Source of the DNA: Maratus speciosus
Lineage: Eukaryota; Arthropoda; Arachnida; Araneae; Salticidae
Assembly: GCA_963932465.1 (NCBI GenBank)
Contig: OZ010787.1
Location: 17,811,936-17,875,935 of the forward strand
DNA: 64,000 nucleotides
Reading direction: 5' to 3'
Positions 24,197 to 35,204 of the stretch are shown in pieces (within the stretch, counting starts at the first letter, position 1; each line of letters opens with the position of its first letter). The notes beneath the pieces are model-generated. The model saw nothing but the letters and a program-made list of their open reading frames with translations, was not told the origin of the DNA and did not search any database. Both the position numbers and the translations under genes were made by a program.

Positions 24197-25762
24197 AATG
24201 CAAATACACTATACTGCCATTAATGACCGGCAATTTTCAAATTTAGACATTTTGTTGAATATTTAGAAATATACTTGTCAGATTCTTCTGGAATTTCAGG
24301 ATTAAAAAGAACAGGTATGACCTCATATTTAGCAATGTCGATTTGATAAGGGGGACAATTAGTGGGAACAACAAAAAATCAAAGAAAAAAATAATACTTG
24401 GGATCACCCTGTAAAATAAAATGCACGAAATGATCTATCGCTACAGAATATAAATAAACAGACATTGTTCAATATGTGTATTCTTTTGTGTAAGAATAGC
24501 ACGTATATTAATAGAGATATAACGATTTATTTTAAAAATTAAAAAAATTCTTGCATGTTTTTTGCTTATAACATACAGGGTTTTCAACCAAATTTAACCC
24601 TGATTTCAGACAAATTGACAAAATATAGTAGAAACAATATAGTGCAATTGGACTATAAATATATTAAATATTTTAAGAAATATGAGCAGTTGTATGAAAT
24701 AATTTTTATCTGCGCATGCGTGAACGATAACAAGGATCATTTTTCTTAATTTAATAGTCAACTTTATGGAGCAACTTATTAAAAAAAATCTAGTCAAATA
24801 TCGTAAAAATTCAGAAAGATATCGGCGTTAGAGTGAGCAAATTTTTAGTTGTTCTCTAAAAGCAGCTGAATGATAAGGGATTTTACACAAACTGTCATTT
24901 TTAATTTTTATTTTTTTTCCATTTTTTCTTTTATGCTCTAGTTCTTCTCTCATAACCACCAGAACAAGCTTATACCATGATCAAAAGAAGTATCAAAATC
25001 GAAGCATTTTTTCCAAATCTACTCGTTGATAGTCACTAAATACTAACTTTTTTTCTGAAAGTCAGTTAATAAAAAATGACAGTTTGTGTAAAATCCCTTA
25101 TCATTCAGCTGCTTTTAGAGAACAACTAAAAATTTGCTCACTTTAACGCCGATATCTTTCTGAATTTTTACGATATTTGACTAGATTTTTTTAATAAGTT
25201 GCTCCATAGAGTTGAGTATTAAATTATGTAAAATGATCCTTGTTATCGTTCGAGCATGCGCAGATAAAAATTATTTCATACAACTGCCCAAATTTCCTAA
25301 AATATTTAATATATTTATATTCCAATTGCACCGTATTGTTTCTACTATATTTTCTCAATTTTTCTGAAATCGGCGTTAAATTTGGTTGAAAATCCTGTAT
25401 GTTATAAGCAAAAAACATGCAAGAATTTAATTTAATAAATCGCTATATCTCTATTAATATATGTGCTATTCTTACACGAAAGAATACACATATTGCACAA
25501 TGTCTGTTTATTTATATTCGGTAGCTATAGATCATTTCGTGCATTTTATTTTACAGGGTGATCCCAAGTATTATTTTTTTCTTTTTTTTTGTTGGCCCCC
25601 TAATTGTCCCCCTTATCAAATCGACATTGCTAAATATGAGGTCATACCTGTTCTTTTTAATCCTGAAATTCCAGAAGAATCTGACAAGTATATTTCTAAA
25701 TATTCGACAAAATGTCTAAAATTGAAAATTGCCGGTCATTAATGGCAATATTGTGTATCTGC
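24197..25762. repeat. Long dyad, arms about 750 bp
   Basis: The sequence from about 24197 reads back in inverse from about 25762, centred near 24980. Markers paired across the axis include AATGACCGGCAATTTTC, TTGGGATCACCCTGTA (about 24399), GCTTATAACATAC (about 24564) and ACACAAACTGTCATTTTT (about 24885). CAGGGTGATCCCAAG next to TA (25552 onward and its mirror) looks like a Tc1/mariner-type terminus buried inside each arm. Open frames in both arms mirror each other and match no family. A diverged single copy lies near 42290-42890. Confidence 0.75.
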
Positions 25763-25764
25763 GC

Positions 25765-26110
25765 AAATTTTAATTTTCTTCAGAGTGGTAATTTTATTTT
25801 TCATTATTTAGATTCCGCCATGTTGATTTCTGAGTCGGCATCGAGGTACTATATTTTGTTTTACATAAGCTATTTCAATTCTTCACTTCAGTTGTTATCA
25901 TACTTGATACATTGCAATAAATGTTATATATTGTGTCATGGGGTTGAATAACGTGAGCCTTGCTCCACGAATGCAGCAATCGAATGAAACAAACATAGAC
26001 TACTTGACGGCACTATAATAGTAAATATCGTACAGTCGAAGAAATAAAAGGAAACACCCCTGTCGCAAAATTGATGTGCTCGAAAAAAAAATATGTATTG
26101 TAACCTATAA
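25765..26110. other. AT-rich stretch, nothing recognised
   Basis: I see no gene, repeat or terminus between the dyad and the next element. Confidence 0.3.
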
Positions 26111-26113
26111 ATA

Positions 26114-28326
26114 AACGGTCAAGTGCGAGTATTACTCGCGCACAGAGGGTTCCGTAGAAAAAATATATGAATTTGTAATGGTATTATAAAAAAACCGTTG
26201 CTAAAAGAATACTAAGATTTTGTAAAAAACTATACAACGTAGGGTTGGGTATAACAGTATATATTAGAAAAGTGTAAATAGGTATACCATGAAAGTTCAA
26301 AGAGATATGGAACCTAAATAATATCAGATATAGATATTCGTATAACTCTTTTTTTAATATTATCCTAATCTGTTTATGATGAACTTAATTCGGTACTGAC
26401 AATAAAAGCAGTGCATAGTTAAACTTCATTTGGCATTTCATAAAACTAAATTCAGCGTAGTAATAACCTTTATTTGTACAATATAGCTAAAACAAAAATT
26501 TTGTTCAAAGTTTAAATGTGGCATTGTGCTCAGCGCTATTCGAAATGAGGTCTCAAAGTTGTAACGCGGCCTTGGTCAGTGCCGCGTTTTTCCAGATAGA
26601 TGTTTAACTAACTTTTAACGTCACTCGAGGCGTATTGAGAGATACACTTAATGCAAACTATCGCGAATCCCACAGTATTTATGCGATTCATTCGAATTAA
26701 ACCTTTCGAAGGCGGTGCCCTTAAAAAAAGGACACCTAATTTTAATTCCAAAACAGACAATCGGCACCAAGAATATTTAATTAAAATTTTCCTTTTATCA
26801 TGTACGTGAAAATAAACAAGTTCGCATTTTCTAATAAATTCATTTATAAATTCTGGTGTCAGTTCGTTATTTCATAAGTTTATAAATAGAATTCCTCCGC
26901 GCCAGAAACGGTTAAGTGGTCGCAGGAGTCTTAAAACTTCAAAATTTAAAAAAATTTATTTTTTTTTTTAGATGTTAAACTCCTATCTTTTCTGAATATT
27001 TTGATATAATTGTTTCCTTAAAATTCCCGTTAAAACAGAAGTTATGGCTTTTAGAATTATCCCCGCTCAATAGCTGAAGCGGTGATTCCGAAACTTTGAT
27101 GTCATTTTTCTCCAAATGGTGTTTTTTGGGCATAACGCGCACGATACTTCAAAAACTTCTGAATATTTTTTCATGAAATTGTCAAAACATGTATTTCATG
27201 TTAGTCTGTTTAAACTGAACCTAAAATTTCCTTTTTATTGTTCAAAGAAATATTTTTTTAGGTGATTTTACTGTTGACATTTTCAAAATTTTGTATTAGC
27301 TAAATGCAACATTGCATTAAAAATATAAAAATGCTTTAAATACAAATTTGTTTAAGTTCAGGGAAATTATTATAATCTGAAGTATAAGTAAGCACCAAAA
27401 TTTTCATTCTAGTTGCAATATTTATTTTGTCATCCTGCGCGTAAACTGTTATGCCAATTTTTTGTTCGACAAAAGCCTAACAGTTTCGAGCCCCCTATAA
27501 ATACTAATTCTGTATCTTGCAATTTTTTAAATACATGAAATGAAAGAACATACTTATATCTTTCATCCCAATTAAAATTTTGTTTTAAAATCATATACAT
27601 TTTAAGACATCAAATGTTGAAAAGCGTCTTTTTTTCATTTTTCCACTTTTTAGAGTCCTGAGACCCCTGACTGAGACTTTGTATGTTTTTAACAATTTGA
27701 CGTTTATTGCTTTTATACTGTTACTGGACATTACATTACACATATATATCATTAAAAGTTGTTAACTGGGCATAGAGTACGCCGCCCCTGTCCTTATGTA
27801 TGTCCAAACGGGCCTATCTTTAAGGGTTAATATCTCAGCTAATTACTGATGATTTTATTCGAAAATCATTATCAACAATGCTTTTATACTTCTGAAACGA
27901 TAGGTATATCCAGAGATGCTCAACACTTTTTCTGAATGTCCGTAAATCGAAATTTGTGTACAACAGAAAAATGCTAAATTCTAGCGCTACATTTTCGACA
28001 ATATTTTTAAAAATATAATACCTTAAATTAAAAGGAATGTATCTTTGAGTTCAGCGTTACGAAAGCTTTCACAGGATACCCCACATGATATACAAAGAAA
28101 AGATTATTTTTTTCAAGTAGCATAATTTGCCCCCTACATTTTTACTAAATATATTTATGAATGTTTATTAATCTGAAAATATGTGGGTCAATGGTCTTTA
28201 TTACTTCCCCGAATTTGAACTTTCCACGTTTCATAGTTTACGAGTAAAATGGCTGTGACGGACGGACAGACACAGGAGTGATCTTATAATGGTTCCGTTT
28301 TTACTTTTTAAGTACGGAACCCTAAA
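26114..28326 (+). mobile_element. 2.2-kb interspersed repeat with GGTTCCGT hairpin termini
   Basis: It starts with GTGCGAGTATTACTCGCGC then GAGGGTTCCGTAG. It ends with GACGGACGGACAGACA, then GGTTCCGT and ACGGAACCC as an inverted pair (about 28291-28323), then TAAAA. I recall this start and end as a repeat shared by many arthropod genomes, but I cannot name its class with confidence. A TTAA element is nested at 26916-27667. I see no coding sequence. Confidence 0.5.
26916..27667. mobile_element. 752-bp TTAA element, copy 1
   Basis: Left TTAA is at 26912-26915. The right target has decayed to TGAC. The ends GTGGTCGCAGGAGTC and, inverse, GGGGTCTCAGGACTC are an imperfect terminal repeat. The whole body is colinear with 34239-35197. 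By my counts both copies are 752 bases once the nested MITE in copy 2 is removed. No transposase is seen. Confidence 0.7.
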
Positions 28327-28329
28327 ATT

Positions 28330-29465
28330 AACATAAGTGGATTTTTACATGCTTCTAATATGCGAATCCACAATTACAGCTCATTCTGCTTTTGAGTTAT
28401 GCTTGAGCTGCTTCGCGTTATATTCCTAAACAACTTAAATGAATAACTTCTCATTATGTATCCGAAAGTAATTTTTTTCTAAAATTTCAAATAATGTGTC
28501 AAAATTAGGTGTTATTATTTAAAATTTTGTTACTACAGTTTCAGTATGTAAAAGCCCCCCCCCCCCTTCCCCCAAACAAAGCACAATTTTTGTACAACAT
28601 TAATTAGTAGATGTTATTACTAATCGGTTGATACCATTCGCATTTTTATACGATGTGTGTGGCAGAGAGTGGTTTTATTGTAAATTTTGTTTTATAAAAA
28701 TTCAGAAATCAGAATCAGGTTTTAATTTGATGGTAAAATTTAATTTTATTTTTGTATCAATAATTTATCAAAGATAGAAACTAGAATATTTTAGTTCTAG
28801 GACATGGTATTTTATAAATTAGAATAGGTTAGCATATCCCTCACACTGCTTCAAATTGTCAAACTTTCTTTGCATCCCTTCACTGTCAAGAAAAATTAAA
28901 AATTTCGACTGAAAAGTTAAACTAAAATTTAACAAATAAATTTTCCCCTTTTTAGCACCTTTCATACAATATCAAATAGTTATTATTGTTATTATTATTT
29001 TGTAAAGATATAAAAGACAAATCATGTGAATAAAAGGTTACATATAGCATTAAAAGTTTAAATAATGTTACAATTCATTCAAATTAAATCAGTTGAATTC
29101 GTCAATATAGCACATTTTATTTGTGCAAGCTATTTTAATGATAAGCAAAAAGCCACAAAATACCGCTTTGTGAATTCTTTTTTAATTCATAATTTTGTAA
29201 GCATTACGAATATTCCGAATATATTACGAATGTTCTAAGTAACCTATCATGATTTTTCTCTGAAAAGTAAAATAATAATAAAATAAAATGTAATCCCGAC
29301 TTCCGGAAAAAAGGATTTGTTAAACTGGAAAGTACGGGTTTTTCCTGAAATCCTTATTTACAAGTCTTACCTGCAGAAATAAAGATTTCTACTATCCCCA
29401 GAAATTTATTTACTTTTTGTTCAAAGAAGTGGTACGTTTCCATGTTCAAGGGATAGCAAGTTTTC
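28330..29465. other. AT-rich region upstream of the Rab exon
   Basis: There is a C-run near 28555 and nothing coding that I recognise. The last 100 bases are less AT-rich and should hold the promoter of the Rab gene. Confidence 0.4.
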
Positions 29466-29473
29466 AGGAGCAG

Positions 29474-29481
29474 TGACGTCA
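29474..29481 (+). promoter_or_regulatory. Consensus CRE (TGACGTCA) upstream of the Rab start
   Basis: A perfect 8-base cAMP-response-element palindrome sits 90 bases before the ATG, with a half-site-like ATGTCATC 11 bases further on. CRE sites near transcription starts are bound by CREB/ATF factors. Use here is inferred from position. I see no TATA box at a convincing distance. Confidence 0.5.
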
Positions 29482-29570
29482 TCGGAGCATGATGTCATCC
29501 CCAACGACCGGTTATGCCCTCTAGCGAGCGAATCCCTTTCATTGATTGATCCGATTATCCTGGTGTCAAC

Positions 29571-29694
29571 ATGGCAGCTGAGTTTGCAGCTACCTACAAA
29601 ATCCTGGTCCTGGGCGATAGTAATGTGGGAAAAACCTGCATAGTGCACCGTTTTTGCGATGAAAGATATTATGATACATATATTTCTACAATTG
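29571..29694 (+). CDS. Rab-family small GTPase, first coding exon
   Basis: The exon encodes 41 residues plus one base. After MAAEFAAT comes the first beta strand YKILVL (residues 9-14). The P-loop GDSNVGKT (15-22) binds nucleotide phosphates. CIVHRFC then leads to YYDTYISTIG, whose threonine belongs to switch I (effector loop). Rab proteins control vesicle traffic at membranes and carry a C-terminal prenyl anchor, which would lie in later exons. The start is supported by a strong context (A at -3, G at +4). The donor is G|GTAAGT at 29694/29695, and the split Gly codon after TIG fits the usual TIGV/ID. The mix of a GDSNVGKTC P-loop and YISTIG does not let me pick a subfamily. Exon 2 was not found. 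Confidence 0.85.
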
Positions 29695-30728
29695 GTAAGT
29701 ACTTTAACTTTTATTAGAGCCATGTTTATTATAAAAATATATATATATTAATTTTTGAAACCTAATATATTTTTGTTTTCGAAAATAGTACCAGTTTTTA
29801 AATAAATCATCATCATTAAAAATATCTTATGCTTGAATTTAAAAAAATCATGTACCCTTTGGTGCAGTGTTATTTACATTTATGTTTCTGCTTGCATGTT
29901 CATATTGCTACGTAGTTTCTAGCAGCATTCATAAAGTAAAGGATTTTATTCCTTTAAATTTTCAGGAAAAGTAATGTATGCAAAATTTTTTCATTGTAAC
30001 GCAGTCTTTTTCCTTTAAAAAAGCCTGGATATAATTTGAATTTTTTTAAAAAATTAACTTTCCTGCACTTCTTTTCAAAGTTTTAGTGAATCTGAGCAAG
30101 CTAGCAGAAATGTACCTGTGTAAAACAAAATTAAGAAATTTTGCAAATTTATTCATCTCAGTTTTGATAATTTTTCTATTGCAAAAAATTATCATTTTGA
30201 AATAAATGATTTGAAAAGAAATTCTTCATGTTTATTTTAATTAGTATAAATTTTTAAAAAGTTTTCTTCAAGCCAGTGAAATTACCAGGAAACAAAGGAT
30301 TTATTTTTTTAAATTAACATATATATTTTTTTTCAGTTGGAATGTTTAAAAACTGAACTATTTCTCCATTCATATCATGACTTCTTGTTTTAATACCTTC
30401 AAATAGAATCTTTAATATTATTTGCATACTGGTGTCATTCAAAAGCGTATTCAAAGGATGAAATTAACTAAAGCTGAGGCTATTGCTTGTCCTGTAAAAC
30501 TACTTTCACAGCATCACTTTCTGAAAGAAGCGCTCAGTTTAGCTTATGTTGCTTTGCGACTCCTAAAACTCGAATAAACACTGAAGTCATGAAGAGCTAT
30601 TCGTGTTTAAAAAATGTATTACTAATAAAGGATTAAATGATATTTTTAATCAACACATTAAAATTGATAAAACTTCAGACATTTAATAAAATACTAAAAT
30701 GCAATTTAAATACAATAAAAATTAGACA

Positions 30729-30757
30729 TTTCGGATCCAGTGCGAATCCCTCATCAG
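30729..30757 (-). ncRNA. Hammerhead-like core, minus strand
   Basis: On the minus strand CTGATGAG (30757 down to 30750) is followed by a 6-bp stem GGATTC/GGATCC with one G-T pair and loop GCACT, then GAAA (30732-30729). As in the 16513 motif, one extra base lies between the core and stem II. No convincing stem I was found. Confidence 0.4.
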
Positions 30758-30941
30758 TATACAATATTACAGATATAAAGTCAATTGCAAAAAGAATCGA
30801 AGTCACACAGTTAAAGTTATAATAAGAGTAAAACAGTATATGTTCACCCCCTGTTCCACCTGAACATACCGTTTTACTTTCATTATAACTATGAGACTTC
30901 GGTTCTTTATGTGATTATTTGTGTATCTGTAATGTTGTATT

Positions 30942-30971
30942 CTGATGAGGGATTCAGAGTTGAATCAGAAA
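30942..30971 (+). ncRNA. Hammerhead-like core, + strand, degraded
   Basis: CTGATGAG is at 30942-30949, then a possible stem GATTC/GAATC around AGAGTT, then GAAA at 30968-30971. I could not build stem I from the flanks, so this may be a relic rather than an active ribozyme. Confidence 0.4.
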
Positions 30972-31404
30972 CACATAACTTTTATTGTATTTACATTGTT
31001 CTATTAAATGTCCGAATTTTTATCAATTTTAACGTGTTAAATATACAGACGTAACATGCTTGTTTTTGATATTTAATCAACTTATTTTCTTTTTCAGTTA
31101 ACATGTATAAAAGTTGAATTATGTCCGAATCTCCATTTATATCCGAACTTCTTTATTTAATGCCTTGAAATAGAATGTTGATTTAACTTTAATGTTCTTT
31201 GTGTACTGATTGCATTGTGTCGAGAAAGTGTATTCAAAGGATGAATTTCACTAAAGCTGAGGCTTTCGCTTGTCCTGTAAAACTACTTTCACAGCATGAC
31301 TTTTTGAAACAAGCGCTGAGTTTAGATTGTGTTGTTTTATGACTGCTAAAACTCTAATGAAAATAAGTCATAAATAGCTATTCGTGTTAAACAAAAGGCA
31401 TTAC

Positions 31405-32720
31405 TTAACAATGGATACGTAAACAAAAGGCATTACTAAATCATGGATACGCAACTGAATTTTTTTTATGAAACCTCAATATATGATTTATAATTATCCT
31501 GTTTTTTTTTTCCTATGTTCCAGACTTTTTTGCTTTTTCAAAATAAATAAACGTTAAAAAAAGGAAAAGTTTTAAACGCAATTTTATTAGTGCCACAAGT
31601 TTCTGCTGATTTTATATATATATTTTTTTTTTCAATTGACGCTTAACGAATTAAAAGGTCGATTTAAAAAGCAGTTCTTTCTATATTCATTTTGTAACGC
31701 AAAATTACCGACTTGTTATGTAATGAACAATAATATTTACTTTCTTGATAAGTAATATTTTCGTTTTAAACCAAATATTTGTACAGTAAACTTTGTTGAA
31801 TTTCCTGTTTTGTCATTTTTGCTCTTGGCGTTTAAATAATTAGGAAGTTTAAACAGTTTTAAAAAGAAATGTTTTCTATATTAAATTTTTAACTAACAAT
31901 TGCTGATTTTTTACGTAACAAACAATAATATTTACATTCTGGAAAAGTAATATTAGTTTTTTTTTAAGGCAAACTTCATTAAACGAAATCTGAAGTGACT
32001 CCACTCTACTTTCCAAACATTTTATAGAATACCGCGGATTCAGATAAATTTCTAAAACAATATAATAAGCTGGATTAGAACTTTGAAACTGGGGTGTTAC
32101 ATCTGAGCTACTTATGCTTGATTACATCGCCGCAGTATTTATCACTTATACTGTCACATTTCCATCATTATTTTCTCTATAGAATAGATTACAATATGAT
32201 TTTAAATGGATTAAATACCAAATCTCTCGGTTGATTTGTACGAATATCGATACAGTTCTTGCGACAGTGGTCTGTAACGTATTCGCCAAATGGAAACTCA
32301 TTCAGTAGTACCGTTTGGAAACTATAGTATTTACTCACATACATACACACTAATTATATTACTTTTCTTACAGAACGTTTTCGGAAAGTAAAAAGAAAGA
32401 AAAAAATTCAAAGTAACATTTTAATTTTTCTTGACAAAAATCAAAGTATCAATTAGAATATTAAATCAAGACTAGTCTGTTAATTTAATTAGAATATTTT
32501 TACCATAAATAAACCTTTGATGAATATGAATGCTCCTGATTTGTATGACTGACATTATTACTTGAGTTGTTTATTTATGTGTTATTCATATTTTATTTAA
32601 GCGTCATGTTTTTAAACACTAAGACTGTAACATCAATGTTTAATTGCTCTGCTGCAACTACAGGGATAGAGCATGTGGTATTACTCAAATATGTATTTTC
32701 TTTCTGTTGCTCTCATTTAT
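31405..32720. other. AT-rich intron sequence
   Basis: No exon or element ends are recognised in this stretch. Confidence 0.35.
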
Positions 32721-32724
32721 TTAA

Positions 32725-33214
32725 CCCTTCACTGCATTTCGTATCATATGCTAATAAAGCCCCAACTATTGTGTATTTGTACAGTTTTAGCTTTGTTCTA
32801 TCTACACCTGAAAAAGTCATGTGCATTTAAATGACACCATATAATCTACTTGATGACTCTATTATGCAAAGGATTTTTCATTTCGTTTTATAAAAATAAA
32901 AATATTGAATAAGGCATTTCTGATAAAAAAAAATAATAATAATTTATCATTGTTAATAACATACTCAAAAAGAAAGTAAAATGTCTGGTAAATATATGGT
33001 TTTTATTAGAGTGGGCTCTGTATAATATTTTTCATTTTACTTCAAATAGGCGTAAACTGTACTTTTCACCACTTATGTCACCAATGAAAAATACAAAATT
33101 TTATATAAAACACTTAAGTAATTTTTTAAAATATTCCTTTTTTACGCCATTTAGGATAGTATCAAATAGTTTTTCGTAAAGATACCCCCCCCCAAAAAAA
33201 AACGCAGTAAATGG
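32725..33214. mobile_element. TTAA-flanked element, 490 bp
   Basis: TTAA is at 32721-32724 and 33215-33218. The left end CCCTTCACTGCATTTCG matches in inverse the right end (read as CCATTTACTGCGTTTT) at most positions. It is non-coding. It is longer than the 200-bp relatives and may be a different subfamily. Confidence 0.55.
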
Positions 33215-33919
33215 TTAAATAGTATCAATGTCAGTCTCACACCTTCCTTGTATCTTTTTATCGTCTGTCGATATTAACTGGAAAATATCCACTTTAGCTT
33301 CAGTACACTCGAATCCGTGAATCGCTATCCTATTTTAAATCGGACGGAATTTCTATTCCTGTGAATGCCAAAATCCCTAAGTATCAAAAAAATAACTACA
33401 TTATCTCTTTTCAACATAATGTCAAATTACATATTTAATCAGTTTCATAATTATCTAAATTGGTTAAAGTATAAAATTTGGATTGTTTTACTTATCCCGT
33501 ACGATTTTTGGAATGAATAATCCAATTGAACATTATGTAAAGCCTTGTAAAATGTTATGCTAAATGTTGCTTAGCATTTATTTACCTAATAAAGTTTCTC
33601 GGGAAGGCTAAAAGTCCATCAAAAGTATATATTTTGCAAATGACTTGGTTATTTTGACATTATTTGAAAAGAATAATTTTCTTTTTAAAGGCAAAATATT
33701 CATATTTAAAAAATTACTTTCAAAATGTATGTTCATTATATCAAAATTTTTAAAAATAAAAATTGAAAATAAATTGCACATTTAGCAACCGATATAATAT
33801 TTAAAATCTGTTTTCTGAATATTAATGTGGATTACATGTTTCAAGAAAATAAGGAAATTCCTTAACAAATCCACAGTAGCTATATTTGGCAATTAGTACG
33901 AAATTATTGTTTTTGCTAC

Positions 33920-34016
33920 CTGTTGTTGTTGCATTGGTTGTAAGTAATAGCGCAGATAGTCCTTATCTGTCTTGGAGCCTGGTTTTGAAGCACTGCTCAC
34001 ACCACTCTTGCTGCCG
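33920..34016 (-). CDS. Candidate internal exon of an unknown gene, minus strand
   Basis: A 97-base island much richer in G+C than its surroundings has one open minus-strand frame. It reads approximately GSKSGVSSASKPGSKT then DKDYLRYYLQPMQQQQ. The frame is closed upstream by a TGA just before the island. A possible acceptor is CATAG (AG at 34017-34018 on the minus strand), and a possible donor is CAG|GTAGC at 33920/33919. The composition (Ser/Gly/Lys, then a Gln run) suits a low-complexity loop of a real protein. I do not recognise the family. It would lie antisense within the Rab intron. A degraded retrocopy is an alternative. Confidence 0.4.
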
Positions 34017-34238
34017 CTATGTTCGCACCCAAAATGTCATTAAAAAAGTCTAAAATATTTTTTATAACTTAAATAATAGACAAACTAGATGACAGACATT
34101 AAACAATACCTAGTCGAAATTTCAAAATTTTATATGAAGCAATTTAGAAATTTTTATTTTACATATTTAAAGCTTCCATATAGTACAGGGGATGAGTGGG
34201 GATGGAGCATTTAAATTAAGAATTTTTTCTTCACTTAA

Positions 34239-35197
34239 GGGGTCTCCGGACTCTTAAAGCTTCAAAATTTTCGAAATTTTAATTTTTTTAGATGTTGAAG
34301 ATCTATCTTTTCTGAACATTTTGATGTAATTGTTTCCTTGAAATTCCCATTAGAACAGAAGTTATGGCGTTTAGAATTACTCCCACTCAATAGCTGAAGC
34401 GGCGTTTCCGAAACTTTGACATCATTTTTCTCCAAATGACGTTTTTAGTCATAACGTGCAGGATATCTCAAACTTCTGAATATTTTTTTACGAAATTTTC
34501 AAAACACATGTTTCATGTTAGTCTGTATAAAGTGAACCTAAAATTTCATTTTTATTGTTCATAAAAATATTGCTTTAGGTGATTATACTGTTGAAATTTT
34601 CAAAATTTTGCATTAGCGAAATACAACTTTGTATTAAAAATATAAAAATGCTTTAAATACATTTTTTTAGGTTCAGGGTAATTATTACAGCCTAAAGTAT
34701 AATTAGGCACAGGAAAATACATTCCAGTTGCAAAATGTATTTTGTAATCCTGCGCGTAAGCTGTTATACCAATTTTTCGCTCGACAAATGTCTGACAGTT
34801 TTGGTGCCCCCTACAAATACTAATTCTGCATCTTACAATTTCTTAACCCCTTGAGGGGCAAGCAATTTCGTTTGTGTAATGCTGAATTCCCACCGGAAAA
34901 TTAGAAAAATTTTATTTTAAAATAAGGAAAGGCAAATTTACGACTTTTTACCACCAAAAGCTAGAAAAGTAAAATTTCGTAATTTTTTTCTGTGTAAATC
35001 TTCATTAATCGTAGGTGGGATAAAATATATTCCACCGCTCCTCAAGAGGTTAACACATGAAATAAAAGAACTTACATTCTATCTTTCATCCCAATAAAAA
35101 TTTTGTTTTTTAAATCATATAGATTTTAAGATATTAAATGTTGAAAATGGTGGGGTTTTTTTCATTTTTTTTTTCTAATTTTTAGTCTTGAGACCTC
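34239..35197. mobile_element. 752-bp TTAA element, copy 2, with nested MITE
   Basis: TTAA lies on both sides (34235-34238 and 35198-35201). The ends GGGGTCTCCGGACTC and, inverse, GAGGTCTCAAGACTA match imperfectly. The body is colinear with copy 1 at 26916. Removal of the nested insert (203 bases plus one TTAA) gives 752 bases, the same as copy 1. No transposase gene is seen. Confidence 0.75.
34847..35049. mobile_element. 203-bp TTAA MITE nested in the 752-bp element
   Basis: TTAA is at 34843-34846 and 35050-35053. The ends are CCCCTTGAGGGGC and, inverse, CCTCTTGAGGAGC. The corresponding position of copy 1 (27527-27530) has a single TTAA with nothing inserted. This empty site shows that the boundaries and the TTAA duplication are right. 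Confidence 0.85.
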
Positions 35198-35204
35198 TTA
35201 AAAG

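Larger units (their letters stand above)
30655..31067. mobile_element. Second dyad insertion with hammerhead-like cores
   Basis: GATATTTTTAATCAAC (30639-30654) and GATATTTAATCAAC (31068-31081) flank the insert and look like a target duplication with a two-base slip. The insert starts directly with a palindrome (arms about 30655-30840 and 30855-31037) and ends with a tail of about 30 bases. This is the same plan as the insert at 16329-16635: duplication, palindrome, tail of about 30 nt, duplication. Each arm has a CTGATGAG...GAAA motif. A short Penelope-like derivative is the best fit. Confidence 0.55.
30310..31400 (+). repeat. Direct duplication of about 300 bp in the Rab intron
   Basis: The block 30330-30610 recurs, diverged, at about 31095-31385. 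Both copies contain GTATTCAAAGGATGAA, CTAAAGCTGAGGCT, TGTCCTGTAAAACTACTTTC and AGCTATTCGTGTT. The second ribozyme-like dyad (30655-31067) lies between the copies. Just after copy 2 a small tandem of GTAAACAAAAGGCATTACT is also present (about 31392 and 31421). Confidence 0.75.

Noticed and set aside
29421..29723. 100-codon minus-strand frame over the Rab exon
   Set aside because: It is antisense to a clearly recognisable Rab N-terminus and is a shadow frame.
30337..31100. TTTTTCAG motifs as acceptors for Rab exon 2
   Set aside because: The sequence after them does not encode the expected switch I continuation, and both lie in the duplicated intron block.
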